DNA of 64,000 nt from Cantharellus purpuraceus (Eukaryota > Basidiomycota > Agaricomycetes > Cantharellales > Hydnaceae). How positions within the stretch are numbered: the first letter of the stretch is position 1; each line of letters opens with the position of its first letter. Where the stretch lies: NCBI GenBank assembly GCA_025174535.1, contig JALBUN010000008.1, forward strand, positions 310,001 to 374,000. The letters are read 5' to 3'. Positions 22,720-35,342 of this stretch are shown in pieces. The notes beneath the pieces are model-generated. The model was given only the letters and a program-made list of their open reading frames with translations. It ran no database searches and had not been told where the DNA came from. A program made the translations under genes and the position numbers.

Positions 22720-24169
22720 TGTATGGGAACTGGTTTTCCCTTAAAAAAAGATCTTGTTTAAAGTCCCGAAACTGTACAATTTCGCTTCATGGCCTTAAAA
22801 TATCAGCATATATGTGCTGCTTTCTCTTGATTCAGGGCCATTCAAATATTCTCTATTTTTTCATATTTTTTTGGGAATTTTCCATGCAGAAATGAGTCTA
22901 CAAACTTATTGTTCTGCTGGGCGAAGTTTTGGGACCCACATGGACCCACAAACCTTCCCAGATGTCAGCAGCCCCAAGGTCAGCCGGAGTCACCTGGACA
23001 ACTGACTCATTTTCAATCACATGACTCATTTCAATCTCCGACTCAATCTGGTCACCACTGCCAGTAAATCCTCAATATCTTCGCAACCACTGCACCTCCT
23101 GACTCCATTTTCAGTGGAGAGTTCAATAGAAGCTGTGCCTACCCATATCTGTGCTGATCAGCCCAGGAAACGAAGTATTGACCGGGTTATTTGAGTAATG
23201 GTGACTCATGCAATGACTCCTGCCATGACTCATGCTATGACTCCTTCCATGACTCATACCATGTGTGATTACTCATACTATGACTCCTGCTCTGAGTCAC
23301 ACTATGACTCCATCCATGACTCATGCCATGAGTCAGAGCAAATCCAAGCAGCTCATTGGCTAGGAAACTTCCACCCCCTTCTCACATATTCCACTAGCTT
23401 CCAGTAGTTTCCATCTATTAATAGGTAGAAGTTTCCAGTAGTATTAGTCAGCTCCTGTAAATACAATATAAAAGGAGCCCATTCTGCCTCTGAATAAATA
23501 ACCATTTCTACCCCATCATTTGCACATTAATGTGACTAGAGTGACATATAGTGTCATCCTCTATATCTCAGTAACTGTTGATTGTCCAGTTCAAGGGTCG
23601 CTTACAGTTGTGTAACTGTATTCGATTGCACTCGAAGTAGTGATTGTCCTGCTTTGGGCGTGAGTGTAGTATCTACCTCGCGTGACTATGAATCTACAGG
23701 GTGAGATTGTCTGTCGATAGTCCTGCCATTAGTGCTCTTGTTTAAGTTACTAGTGTGTACTGCCTTTGCAGAGCATTAGAATCTTGAACTCGTGTAAAGC
23801 AGTTGCTAGACTACTTCACACATCGCTGTTACCCACTTCAGAGTGTCACTGGTTGGACAGTCGGATTCATCCACCTACTTCCTCTAGCCTCTAAGTGCAT
23901 TCCCCTCTTTTGGGAATATCTGGACCCCTAAGCGTCCGTGAACTCTAGACTCTGGAAGTCTTATTCATTCCCTACTGCTAAGAAACATATTACCTTCCTG
24001 TGTATTGTCTGCATTGACCATTACAATGGATTGTAACCAAAGTACAAACATTAAATCGTTTCTGGAGTTGTGCTGCAGTAGGATTTGATATTCTTCTCAG
24101 CTGTTCATTCACGGAATTGTGGTGATTTAGAGTTTGCCCTAACACCATAATTTTGCGGGTTCCAAAACA
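22720..24169 (+). mobile_element. Family C solo LTR, copy C2
   Basis: 1450 bp, TGTATGGGAA...CCAAAACA, flanked by ctcac at 22715-22719 and 24170-24174. Nearly identical to C1 in opposite orientation. TATAAAAG lies at 23467-23474. A TGASTCA array lies upstream at 23201-23338. Confidence 0.92.
23201..23338. promoter_or_regulatory. TGASTCA array in C2 promoter region
   Basis: Six exact TGACTCA/TGAGTCA sites plus near matches in about 140 bp, ending some 130 bp before the TATA box. Two further sites lie at about 23003-23030. Same arrangement as C1. Confidence 0.65.
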
Positions 24170-24369
24170 CTCACAATAGGTCAGCATACTTTTCTTTCCA
24201 TTGATCCCTCAACTGAGGGATCTGACCAGCCATGTAAGTAGTTGATCCTTCACAAGATGAGGCTATTCACATTGTGCTCTTATTTGGATCCTCCATTGGG
24301 GGGTCCTTTACTGAGTCTAGTCCTTCTTTTAGAAAGGACTGCATTGTGGGTAGCTTGTGTTTAGAGTTA

Positions 24370-24997
24370 GACGCTTGTTCAGAAATACATCAAATATGTA
24401 TATACAACCCATTTCCTCAAATTTTATATAATATACTTATATTAAAACATATTTTGATATTTCATACATGATTCTCAAATTTATATAATTTACTTAGATT
24501 TAAAACATATTTTGATATTTTGACATGATTCTCAAAAATAATTTTTTTTTTTTTTCATTTACCAGTGGCAACTGCTTCAAGGGAATATTCTACTCCTGCT
24601 ACACTTAATTTCTTTCACTCATTCTTTCTTATACTATACTGGTCAAATAATCTAATGTACCTTGAATATTCATCTGGTATTTGTATATCTAAATATTCTC
24701 TATTATACCAATAATATTAATATATATTACTGTTATATTCATATAAATAATTATGTTCATCCATAACAAACATCTTATCTTTTAAAGTTTATTAAAATAT
24801 GAAATATATATTTATATTTATAAAAATTTAAGATATCCAAAAAAAACTTGGATATCTGAAATCTTTGAAAATATCCAGATTGTAACTCCCTATTTTTATG
24901 ATCATTATTAAAATTCTGATGTATATCTCATATATCCTGATGTACATCTTGTATACATCAGAATATTGTATAACAGCATCCTTCCGAACAAGTGTCT
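24370..24997 (-). mobile_element. MITE copy 3 (TTA target site)
   Basis: 628 bp, gacgcttgttcagaa...ttccgaacaagtgtc, flanked by tta at 24367-24369 and 24998-25000. It is inverted relative to copies 1 and 2, so the duplication is TAA in its own orientation. It is the longest copy and interrupts family B between RT and protease. Confidence 0.88.
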
Positions 24998-25127
24998 TAC
25001 CCCCTTGGTGTCATTTATTCGTGCCAATACTCCTTCTTCGCATCGAGTTTATACCCCATGACAGGGTATGAAGGGCATCAGTATTATGCTCTTCATTGGT
25101 GGGGACTTCTTCAGTTCCCATCATGAT

Positions 25128-25517
25128 TCAGTCTGGGCCATTAAAGTCCAGGCATATTCCTAGCTTTTGTAGGAATGGGGTGCTGAGTATTACATTGTAA
25201 TACTCAACGTTGGTGACATCAAAATATTCTTCAATGTCCCAACTACCAAACTTTATGGTAGTGTGAGTACCATAATTTATGGTACTCCTGCTCCCAACCC
25301 ATACTAATTGCAGTGCAATGGGTTGCTCTAGCATGAAGGTTTTCATACCTGTTGTGCATGTGAATTCAGGGGATATCATTATCCCCTTGCTTCCACTGTC
25401 TAATAGACAGTGAGCAAGTGTTCCACCAATCTCCCAATATCCAGAGATTGTTTTATTGTCTATGCATGGTCTATCTGGTTGTGCTGTTGGCTTCTGTCGG
25501 CTCCTATGATTATACAT
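25128..25517 (-). pseudogene. Family B protease
   Basis: Retropepsin-like domain: GGTLAHCLLDSGSKGIMIS carries the active-site DSG, and YYNVILSTPFLQKLG fits the conserved ILG/STPFL region. Open for about 130 codons. It would cleave the Gag-Pol polyprotein. Gag is not present upstream because family E sequence starts at about 25586. Confidence 0.78.
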
Positions 25518-25585
25518 AGGTTTGGCTGATCTGTCAATGCTGACAGCAGCTATATGCAGCTGTCACCAGAATCTCTGATATCTCA

Positions 25586-25738
25586 TACTATGGTTCTCCA
25601 TCTATGACAACAGGAGGGACTGGAGTTGGTTCTTGACCAGAGAATGGATCTGGAGTTGAGGGTTCGAGCATGGAAACGTGGAAGATGGGGTGAATGGAAA
25701 GCATGCTTTCTTGTAGATGGAGGGTAAAGGAGTTAGAG
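25586..25738 (-). pseudogene. Family E integrase C-terminus (right-hand fragment)
   Basis: Minus-strand reading gives FTLHLQ...HPIFHVSMLEPSTP and a Pro-rich tail, the post-core part of a chromovirus integrase. The fragment ends at tagag (25734-25738). Its reading frame continues in frame from the plus-strand family E fragment ending at 47894 with ctcta, the complementary TSD. The two are interpreted as halves of one element split by an inversion. Confidence 0.72.
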
Positions 25739-26249
25739 TGTTATGACCATATTCATTAATGCCCAGATCCCTGTCCGATCCACTCAGATCCCCATGCATA
25801 TGAAATCTATACTCCATTTGGAAACCGCCATGTCTCCATCTACCTGTCTGATTGTCACCGCCGATTCTGCCCATCTGTCTCCGGCTCCAATTGATGCATC
25901 AGCATCACCATAGGAACCTGGACATCCATCCCCATCGGACTCAGACATACTCATGTAAGGCCGCTGGCCTTGGAGATCCATCACCGGAGTAATTATTATT
26001 AGATTTCAAAATATGTATTTAAGTTGCCGACTGGGGACTTCATTCCCCAGTTCGAATATTGAATCACACCTAGTTCCTAAGTCCGATCCTAACTCTCTAA
26101 GTTGTACTCCATCTCTGAAATCTCAGACACCGGTATTAGTGAGGGTGCAGCACATAAGCTGAAGCCCATGATGTGCTCCGACTCCGACCCAACCTCCAAC
26201 CTGACCTCCGACCCAATCTCCAACCCCCAATTGGACCTAGTGCGTAACA
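25739..26249 (+). repeat. Family A LTR, 5' LTR of E3
   Basis: 511 bp, TGTTATGACC...GTGCGTAACA. The left flank is tagag (25734-25738). The 12-nt primer match CAGTTCGAATAT is intact. Confidence 0.93.
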
Positions 26250-26281
26250 GTATATTCGAACTGCCATACTCACTCCTACCA

Positions 26282-27397
26282 ATGCCACAATCCACCGCCA
26301 ATTCCGAACACGCACGAACCATCGAGGTGCCCGCTCCCAGCATCGACACCATCCCCGAGGTCATCAAAGAACCGATGGACCACATAGAGGCTGTCAATGA
26401 AGAAGATGACACCCCGCCCTCTCCAAATCTGGCACAAGCATCTCCCTGCTCGCCAGCAGCATCCGTAACCCACAAGCTCCTAAGTCCCGGACCAAGGTCC
26501 GAGAACCCAACCCATTCGATGGCTCCGATCCATAAAAGCTCTAGCCATTCTTGGTGTAATGCTAGTTGAATTTCCATGACCGCCCTGACGCGTTCACATC
26601 CGATCAGGCGAAGGTCACCTTCGCCATGTCCTATCTCAAGGGCACCGCACGGACTACTTTGAGCCAGCGCTCATGACAACTCCGATGACCCAATATGGTC
26701 AGAGGACTACTCTGACTTCATCTCCAAACTTCAGACCAATTTCGGTCCTTACAACCCCGAGGCCAATGCTGAGAATGAACTCAATTGACTTTGGATGTAG
26801 GAAAATCACAAAATCGCAAAATACATTGTGAGTTTCCAGCAGCTAGCCCCAAAAGTCCAATGGGGCAACGCCACACTCCGACACCAATTTTATGTTGGAC
26901 TCCCATCCCGCATCAAGGACAAGATATCACACGTCAGTAAGCCAGATACTTTGGTTAACCTCCGCAAACTCACCCAATCCATCAATGCCTGTTATTGGGA
27001 ACGTCAATCCAAGGTATCCCGCAAAAATTCGGCCAACAACAAATCGGACAAATCATCGGACAAGACCCCAAAGTCCAACAAGGGGTCTGATAAGAGGACC
27101 ACCGCCAACTCAGGCCAGAAGTCAAACACTGGTAATGCTGCCGCTTCCGGTTCCAGTCAGAATAACTCCAGAACCAGCAATAACTCCAGAGCTCGCAAGA
27201 GCACTCCGGACCTCTCCACCAAGCTGGGGAAGGACGGAAAACTTACCCAGCAGGAACCCCAGCGCCACATGGACAACAACCTCTGTCTGTTCTGCGGAAA
27301 GCCTGGTCACCAAGCCAAGGATTGCAACAAGGCAACCTCGTCCACAGCAAAGGCAAAGGGCTGTGCCGCCAACGCCACGATGGACCCAAAAAAATAG
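26282..27397 (+). pseudogene. gag of E3
   Basis: Starts at the family ATG (26282). The first part is disrupted by a 1-nt loss near 26430 and several stops and deletions at 26530-26800. From 26828 to the TAG at 27397 it is open, covering the capsid end (FYVGLPSRIKDKI), the Ser/Lys/Asn linker and an intact CCHC knuckle (CLFCGKPGHQAKDC). Confidence 0.85.
27385..27397 (+). promoter_or_regulatory. Putative -1 frameshift site gag/pol, E3
   Basis: CCCAAAAAAATAG: in the gag frame C CCA AAA AAA TAG. Slipping one base back on C CCA AAA enters the pol frame (IVSSP...). A stop immediately after the slippery run is common for -1 sites. No downstream pseudoknot was worked out. Confidence 0.6.
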
Positions 27398-30300
27398 TAA
27401 GCAGTCCTATAGCCTCCGTATGGGCTGAGGGCTGGGTTGGTACTCCCCATATGACAAACGAGGTCCACCTGAATGCATCCACTCTTTCCACTCCAACTCC
27501 CTTACCTTCCTCATCTACTCCGACTCCATTCCCAATACCACTATTCAAGCATTAATTGACTCTGGTTCTACTCACTGTTTCCTTGATTCCTCTTTTTCCA
27601 ATCTACATAAACTCCATACATACACCATAACTCCGATATCACTCTGATTATTTGATGGCACTACTAATGCTGTTATTTCACAAGCTATAGATCTGTCTAT
27701 CCGTTTTTCTGTCAGAGAAATCCAGAACCTTACATTCTATGTTACTCCACTTGACTCCAGCTGTTCTGTAGTTCTCAGACATAACTGGCTCACCCGCTAC
27801 AATCCGTTGATTGACTGGGCATTGGGCCATATCACATTCCATTCTCCAGTACAGGCTGTGTCATCCCTGACGTCACCAGCAACTTTAGGTGCGAAACTAT
27901 CTTCCACCTCCGCTGACTCTGCTCTGATAGATACTCCGTCTGCCCCGCTGTTTATATCACTGGTGGACACTATGGTCTTCACCAGACTAAGCAAACTGGA
28001 TGGTTCTCACACATTCCAGGTCCACCTCTCCAATCTGATATTCCTCGCCACTCGTTCCACCCGATCAACTCCACCGGACCTATCTATGGTTCCTAAGGAG
28101 TATCATGAGTTCGCCGACATGTTCAGCAAGTCTAAAGCCAACTCCCTAGCAGAACACCGACCATACGATCTCAAGATCGAACTGGATGACAACTCCACCC
28201 CTCCGCTTGGCCCTATCTACTCGCTATCCCAAAAAGAGCTACTGGCTCTCTGAACATTCATAGATGAGAACTTGGCCACAGGCTTCATCCACCCATCCCT
28301 ATCTCCCCATGGAGCTCCGGTCCTATTTGTCCGCAAAAAGGATGGATCACTCCGTCTATGCGTTGACTTCCATGGACTCAACAAGATCACCAAGAAAGAC
28401 CGATACCCAATACCCTGCACCGCAGACCTACTTGAAAGTCCTTGAAAGGCTAAGATCTATTCCAAAATAGATCTCCAACATGCCTACCATCTAGTCTGCA
28501 TCTGAGAAGGTGACAAATGGAAAACGACCTTCCGCACACAATATGGATCTTTTGAGTGGTGCATCATGCCCTTTGGACTAACCAATGTGCTGGCCGCCTT
28601 CCAGAGGTTCATGAATGATACCTTCGCTGACCTCCTCAATGTGACCATCCTCGTTTACTTAGACGACATTCTAATATATTCGGACAACGAAGAAGAACAT
28701 CGGACACATGTCCAAGAGGTACTCTGATGTCTCCAAAAACATGGCCTCTTCGCCCACACTGACAAATGCAAATTCCACTCTGACTCAGTTGAGTACCTAG
28801 GCTATATCCTCTCCCCGGCAGGACTGACAATGTCTGATGACAAAATCAAAGCCATACAGGAATGGCCGGAACCCTGGAAAGTCAAAGACGTACAGTCCTT
28901 CCTGGGGTTCGCCAACTTCTACCGCCGCTTCATTCATGGCTACTCCGATATCACCATTCCGCTCACCCAACTTACTAGGAAGGGTATCCAATGGAATTTC
29001 ACTGATGAATGTAGACAGAGCTTTGAGACCTTGAAAAAGGCTTTTACTTCTGCTCTGATACTGACTCATTGGGTTCCAGATGTGCCTATCCTATTAGAGA
29101 CTGATGCCTCTGACTATGCACTTGCCGCGATCCTGTCCATCATCTCTCTGGACGATGGACAAGTCCATCTGATCACTTTTCACTTGCGTACATTTACGCC
29201 CCCCGAACTGAACTATGATGTCCATGACAAAGAGCTCCTTGCCATATATGAAGCCTTCTGGATATGGAGACACTACCTTGAAGGCCCCTCCGATCTGGTG
29301 GATGTCATAACTGACCACAAGAACTTGGAATACTTCTCCACAACAAAACTGCTCACCCAGAGACAAGTCTGATGGTCCGAATACCTATCTCAGTTCAATC
29401 TCATTATCCATTTCCGCCCAGGTCGACTTGGAGCAAAGCCCGACGCTTTAACTAGACGATGGGACGTCTACCCTAAAGAGGGGAATAGTGACTATGCCAC
29501 TGTAAACCCACACAACTTTTGTCCTGTGTTTACTAACGAGCAGCTGGCATTGTCCCTACGAGTGTCCACCCTCATGACTCCCACCCTCTGAGCTGTCACC
29601 ATTATGGACATCGACCAACTCTGCTCCGACATCCGCTCATCACTCCAATCGGATCCTGTTGCAGTTAAACACTTGGACAACCCTTCCGATCCGAAATGGT
29701 CACTTGACCCCAAAGGACACCTCCGACACAACAACCAGATATATGTCCCCAATGCCAACAGTCTCCGACTTCAAGTTTTGCAGTATTACCATGATCACCC
29801 GATCTCAGGCCACTTTGGGCAAAATCACACACAAGGATTAATCCGACGGGACTATGTATGGCCTAAAATGCGAGAATACATTCAACACTACTGTAACTCC
29901 TGCACCACATGTATGAGCTGCAAATCGCACAAACCCTACAGAACGCTTAAGCAACTTCTGGTCCCGGAGCAACCATGGAACTCCATCTCCATGGATTTCA
30001 TAGAGAAGCTCCCCCCATTGCTCAGATACAACACCATACTTGTGATTGTCGACAGGACAGTCACTATTCATTCCGATGCATGACACTATCACCTCCGCCT
30101 CACTAGCTAAATTGTTCGTTCTCCATGTATTCTCTAAACATGGAGTCCCATCGCATGTCACATCCGATCGGGGCTCAGAGTTTGTGTCCTCCTTCTTCCG
30201 CACATTAGGAAAGGCTCTCGACATGAAACTTCACTTCACCTCCGGATACCATCCTGAAGGAGACGGACAAACAGAACGAATGAATCAGTCCCTGGAACAA

Positions 30301-31051
30301 TATCTCCGAATCTATTGTGACTATCAACAGGACAACTGGGCTGATCTACTTCCGATAGCAGAGTTTGCCTACAACAACACTCCGAACGCAACTACTGGCG
30401 TCTCTCTGTTCTTTGCTAATAAAGGCTATCATCCGAATATCTCCATCCACCCTGAAAAAGAACTTGCTTCCACCAAAGCCTGCCAATTTGTAACCGACCT
30501 CGACCAACTACTCCAAGAAACCATCTCCGATGCCCAGAAACAATATCAAGTCTCTGCAGACCAACGCCGCATTCCGGCTCCGGACCTGCAAATCAGAGAC
30601 AAAGTATTTGTTAAGGCCGAACACTTCCGGACCACCTGCCCATCGAAGAAACTCTCTGAGAGATACTTAGGTCCTTATGAGGTGATTGCTCATGCAGGCA
30701 GCAGGTCCTTCACCCTCCGCCTCCTGGACCACTTCCAAACAGTTCATCCAGTCTTCCATATATCAATGTCGAACCCGCTACTATGAACGAGATCTCCGGT
30801 CGCACGCAACCTCCACCTCCCCCGATCATCATTGAAGGAGACAATGAATATGAGATATCTGAGATCCTGGACTTGAAGATCGACCATTGATACAAGTGCA
30901 AGCTCCAGTACTTAGTCAAATGGGCTGGATACAAAGGCCTGATGAAGAGTCTTCATGGATCTCCGCATCCAAACTCGATCATGCATCCGAATCCATCTCT
31001 GACTTTCACTCTGCTTATCCAGACAAACCTGGCCCTCTTATGAATCTTTAA
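27388..31051 (+). pseudogene. pol of E3
   Basis: Protease (DSGSTHCFL at about 27558). RT with KIDLQHAYH at about 28460, FGLTN at about 28575 and YLDD at about 28655. RNase H at 28830-29372 with [13 protein letters not shown]. Integrase with HFGQNHTQGLIRRDYVW (29810), MDFIEKLPP (29990), TSDRGSEF (30160) and GHPEGDGQTERMNQS-like (30240-30290); one 10-12 nt loss lies in the core near 30050. The chromodomain near 30900 is frameshifted. Stop TAA at 31049-31051. Decayed but with long open stretches. Confidence 0.88.
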
Positions 31052-32559
31052 GTTTGATTACTAATGCTAATTCTATTATTTTGCATCATCATTTTATTAC
31101 AAGTCACAAGGGAAATTACCAGCCTGCCAAAAAAACTCCAAAGGAATATCACTCCAACTCATTTTTTTCCACTCCGAAAATTATAATCATTTTCATTTTT
31201 TATTTTTATACATCACGTTTCCTTTTTCCCTTCCCCTTATCTACCTCAGGCTCCGTCTCCGACTCATCATCACTCTCTACATCTGACACCCAATCTTTCT
31301 CATCCCCCATGTCCAAATCCATCCAAAGGGGCCATGAACTTCCACAACCGACGTAACTCGGCTGTCCACCGACCCTCCAGAACCTCCTTCCGTTTCATCA
31401 TCTTCACCAAGTCCACTAGCAACCCCTCCATCCGCCGGAGGTGCTCCAACTGAAGGTTAACCAGCCGGATAAGCTGGCCCATGGTACTATTGGGTGCAGA
31501 GATGCGCCTCGTACCTGCACCGGTCATTGCCCCTTCCAATCCGACACCACTACCCCCGGCTGCCACAGCACCTGTCTCCGTCCACCACTTTTTGGTCGGA
31601 TGACCTTCTGATTCTTTCTCTGCCCCTCCTTGTACCACTAGTCGGGGCTTGACGCTCTGACTCTGGGGATCAAACTTTCCATCGATCCTACACCCTCCTT
31701 TCTGACCCCAACAATGATCGCAGGACCAAAGGCGGCGAGTTGGGCTGGTAGGCCACACGCACTCCACACCCACATCACAACACAAGTTGCAAGTTACACT
31801 GGGCCTGCCAAATGGCTCCGCTGGAGCCAGAGCCTTGGGTGGTCCGCCCCTTCTCACTGCAGCCTCCAAGTGTTCCCTCTCCTCCTCCTTGTCCTGCTGT
31901 TCTGCCGCCACCTTCTCCATCTTGCACTTGCGAAGCTGGATTGCTGACCTCACGACACGTAGCTCCTTCTTACAGGTTGCCAACATGCGACTCTCCGCCT
32001 TGCACCATATGGCCCTCCGATCCACCTCCCGCTTCTCCGTATCAGCACTCGGGTACGCCTTCAATGAAAAGACCGCGACGTCGAGATTCTTCTTAGTGGT
32101 AGCAGCATAGAGTTCCACTCTTTTGCAAGCCTCGACCGTGGCTACCCAAGCCATCTCCTCGTAACAATTTGAAGTTGGATCTGGCTCCGCATTCGTCCTG
32201 ACATCCACACCTGCCTCAGGCTCCACATTTGCGTCGAGCTCCATATTGGCATCAGGATCCACCTCCACCTCCGCCCTCTCCACCTCCGCCGCTTCATCTT
32301 CCTCAGCTGCACCCAACCCAAATAATGGCCGTGTCCATGGACGTAACGGCGAGTCCTCTGCAGTGACAGTTTTCAGACGAGTTGTCTCCATCCATGTAAT
32401 GGAGATGATGGCGACTTCAGGGGTCCCTGTCCATATAGGCACGCTTGGACTTCCTGGACTGGTTGCCCCTGCCCTGGTCACCTCCTCCTCTACCTCCATG
32501 GCAGCTTCTAGCTTGTGCACCTGCTCCTCCACTTCCTTCAGTCTCGTGGCCTTCATCAC

Positions 32560-33074
32560 TGTTATGACTATATTCATCAACGTCCAGATCCCCATCCGAT
32601 CCACTCAGATCCCTGTGCATATGAAATCTATACTCCATTTGGAACCCGCCGTCTCCATCTACCTGTCTGATTGTCACCACCGATTCCGCCCATCCATCTC
32701 CGGTTCCGATTGATGCATCAGCATCACCATAGGAACCTGGACATTTGTCCCCATCGGACTTGGACATACTCATGTAAGGCCGTCGGCCTTGGAGACCCAT
32801 CACCGGAGTAATTATTATTAGATTTCAAAATATGTATTTAAGTTGCCCGACTGGGGACTTCATTCCCCAGTTCAAATATTGAATCATGCCTAGTTCCTAA
32901 GTTCGATCCTAACTCTCTAAGTTGTACTCTGTCTCTGAAATCTTGGACACCAGTATTAGTGAGGGCGCAGCACATAAGCTGAAGCCAAGTCCGTTCCAAC
33001 CCCCATGATGTGCTCCAACTCCGACCAAACCTCCAACCCAATCTCCGACTTCCAATCTGACCTAGTGCGTAACA
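32560..33074 (+). mobile_element. Solo family A LTR in the antisense gene of E3
   Basis: 515 bp, flanked by atcac (32555-32559) and atcgc (33075-33079). These are one duplication differing at a CpG. No internal sequence remains, so it arose by LTR-LTR recombination. Confidence 0.88.
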
Positions 33075-34018
33075 ATCGCAGCCGCAAGTTCCTTGACCCT
33101 GCAGGCTCTCTCGGCCTTCGCTTCCTCCTCTTTCCTTCTCCATTCCGTCTCCACCACCTCTTTCCGCCTCTGCTCTTCCTCCTCCTTGTGTCTCCGTTCC
33201 ACCTCCTCCTCCTCCTTGCATCTCCGCTCTGCTGTCAGTTCGCTTAAGGAATAGATCCTATAAGCCTGCGCGCAACGGTCCTAGCAAACAGACGGTGTGT
33301 AACGCAGTTGTTCAGCACTCCAAAGATCAATCAGGTCGAGGGGTAGAGGTAGCACTGAGTAATAGGGAAGTGGGATAGTGCTCTGTGGTTGGATGAGGAT
33401 GGGAGCAAAAGGTCAATCCCAATGGCTGATCATGCTCTGTGACTGGATGACAATGTGGAGCCCGGTTGGGAGGTATGTGAAAGCTGGTTTCAGGAGAAGC
33501 GACCTCTCGGTGGCGGAGGGAAATCTGATCGTTGAACCAAGGTGTTTTACCTCAGTGTAGAGATGATGGATTGTGATGTAGAGCGTAGAGCGTAGACTTA
33601 GAGTGTGGACTTTGACTTTAGAGCATTGGCTGAAAACCTGTTGATTCCTTCCAAAGGCAAAAACTAGTGCCCTTTTATATACAAATCCACAGGACACAAT
33701 GACACAATATGAGGAGCAAATGATGTGATATGATGCAAGAAATGCTGATCAAGCCAGCTGACAAAGCATGTGAAGTTGAACTACTAATGGGGAAATCATA
33801 GAGAAATGAAATGACAGATAGGGGTAATCTTTGTAAGAATAGGAGGTGATGAGTAATAAAAGAACCAAAAATAGAACAAGGATGAGTAAGTCATGTATGA
33901 ATGAATTAAAAGATGAAACAGGGGTGAGTCATATAAAAGAACAATAGAAACATCCACCAATACCATCTTCCCTACAGCTCCGAAGGTAAATTGACCCTGA
34001 GTCACATGAGGACTTCAG

Positions 34019-34453
34019 TCAGCATCCACAACAAATACTCCTTATTGTCTTAGCGATACGTCTCCATATGGTATCCTGTTCCAAGGGTATTCGGTCCCTT
34101 TGCCTGACACGATGTAACCTGAGTTGGATTGAAGTGGGAGGATGGGTCAGTGATGGCGACTGAAATTCTACCTCACGTTCAACTCTTCTATCCATGTTAC
34201 GATATAGAGGTGAAATGCTGAGGAATGTATATGGTTCAACGGAATTGTGAAAGAATATGGGATCGCCAATGGCATAAGAGAGACATGGTGGGGATCTTGG
34301 ACGTTGAAAGAGTTTTGGAAGTATTTTGACACGTGGAGGTGGCTTAACATGCCCATGGAGCTTGGCGTATTTTTGATAGTCCTCTGTGTCCAGAGACCAG
34401 TGTGATGTATTATTAGAAGAGATGTTGGAGAGGGGAATAGAATTGGAAGCCAT
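34019..34453 (-). CDS. 144-aa ORF of element F (unknown function), copy 2
   Basis: Same protein as at 12376-12810: MASNSIPLSNISSNN start, PPPRVKILPKLF, SYAIGDPIFFHNSVEPYTF, basic C-terminus ending SICCGC. All 144 codons are open despite about ten substitutions relative to copy 1. G is inserted about 20 bp upstream of the ATG, so this copy is cut off from the likely F promoter. Family not recognised. Confidence 0.55.
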   Translation of the reverse strand: MASNSIPLSNISSNNTSHWSLDTEDYQKYAKLHGHVKPPPRVKILPKLFQRPRSPPCLSYAIGDPIFFHNSVEPYTFLSISPLYRNMDRRVEREVEFQSPSLTHPPTSIQLRLHRVRQRDRIPLEQDTIWRRIAKTIRSICCGC

Positions 34454-35342
34454 GTGAATGATGATGAAAGGATGTTCTGGAACCGTGAACTTCAACCTAA
34501 ACTGTGGTGTTAATTGTTATTTGGAAGACTGGACTTCTAGGGAGAAAGGGGAGAGGGGAACAGAGGGGGAACAGAGGTGATAGGAGGGACAGGAGCACAT
34601 AGGAGGCTCAGGAGGTTGAGGGGGAGGTAGGAAAGCGAGGGGAAATGGTTAGGAGGGAAGAGGAGAAGCCCCTGTAAGCTCCACACCCATCAGATCATTC
34701 TCCTATATTTCTTTTATATTTTATTTCATCATTTTTCCCCTATTGGCTCCACCCCCCATTTCGTTTTTATCACAAGTTTCTTTCCCATGTTTCAAATGAC
34801 TCAGGACTTTTATCACATGTTTTAAAGACACATATCCTGTATAAAACACGCTTAGCTAGATATGAAATTGACTAGAGAATTTCCTCTCACCTGTTTCTCT
34901 TGTCTGTGTTTGAACTATTCGTGGAATAACTCCAGAACGAACACGTATCCCATCACTTCCTCTGTCCCTACTCGAAATCTACTCTCCACTCACCCCCAGC
35001 AAGGTGAAAATTTTGTTTTTCAACATTAATCACAATCTAAGTTTAGCCCAAGGATGTATGACCTTTCAAGGCTAGCAATAAGCTTGAAACTATTTTAACG
35101 GAGAACCCAATTAAGAAATTATACTCCGGTGAACAATCACAATCAATGTTGCCACAGGAAGTGAAGCAATAGAGATTTATGCTTGTCATGTGTAGTTCAC
35201 GCTTTACTGCTGATGCAATGTAAAGTCAAAGATTGACAGGCGTTCAAGGGTTCAGATACTTCAAAGGGGGAAGTAACCTAGTGCCTTAGTACCATGAGTT
35301 AAGTGGATTAAAGCTAACAATAATCCCTTCAATGTAAAAAGA

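Larger units (their letters stand above)
22401..24175 (+). mobile_element. Family D solo LTR (interrupted by C2)
   Basis: TGTCAGGGTT... begins at 22401 and ...CTCACA ends at 24175, flanked by atagg at 22396-22400 and 24176-24180. Removing C2 and one TSD copy leaves about 320 bp. A TATAAAG at about 22552 supports plus orientation. No other D copy was recognised in the window. The nesting and TSDs are clear, but the family is unclassified. Confidence 0.75.
19434..25585 (-). mobile_element. Family B Ty3/gypsy element, pol half (with D, C2 and MITE-3 inside)
   Basis: The minus-strand order from 25585 down is protease, RT, RNase H, integrase. It is interrupted by D (22401-24175, itself holding C2) and MITE-3 (24370-24997). 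The 5' end joins family E sequence at about 25570-25590 without a visible LTR. The 3' end runs into the split solo LTR at 19428, and removing that insertion joins it to 7656. Family B then reads pol, LTR-like region, gag, as in tandem copies or a permuted copy. Confidence 0.75.
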
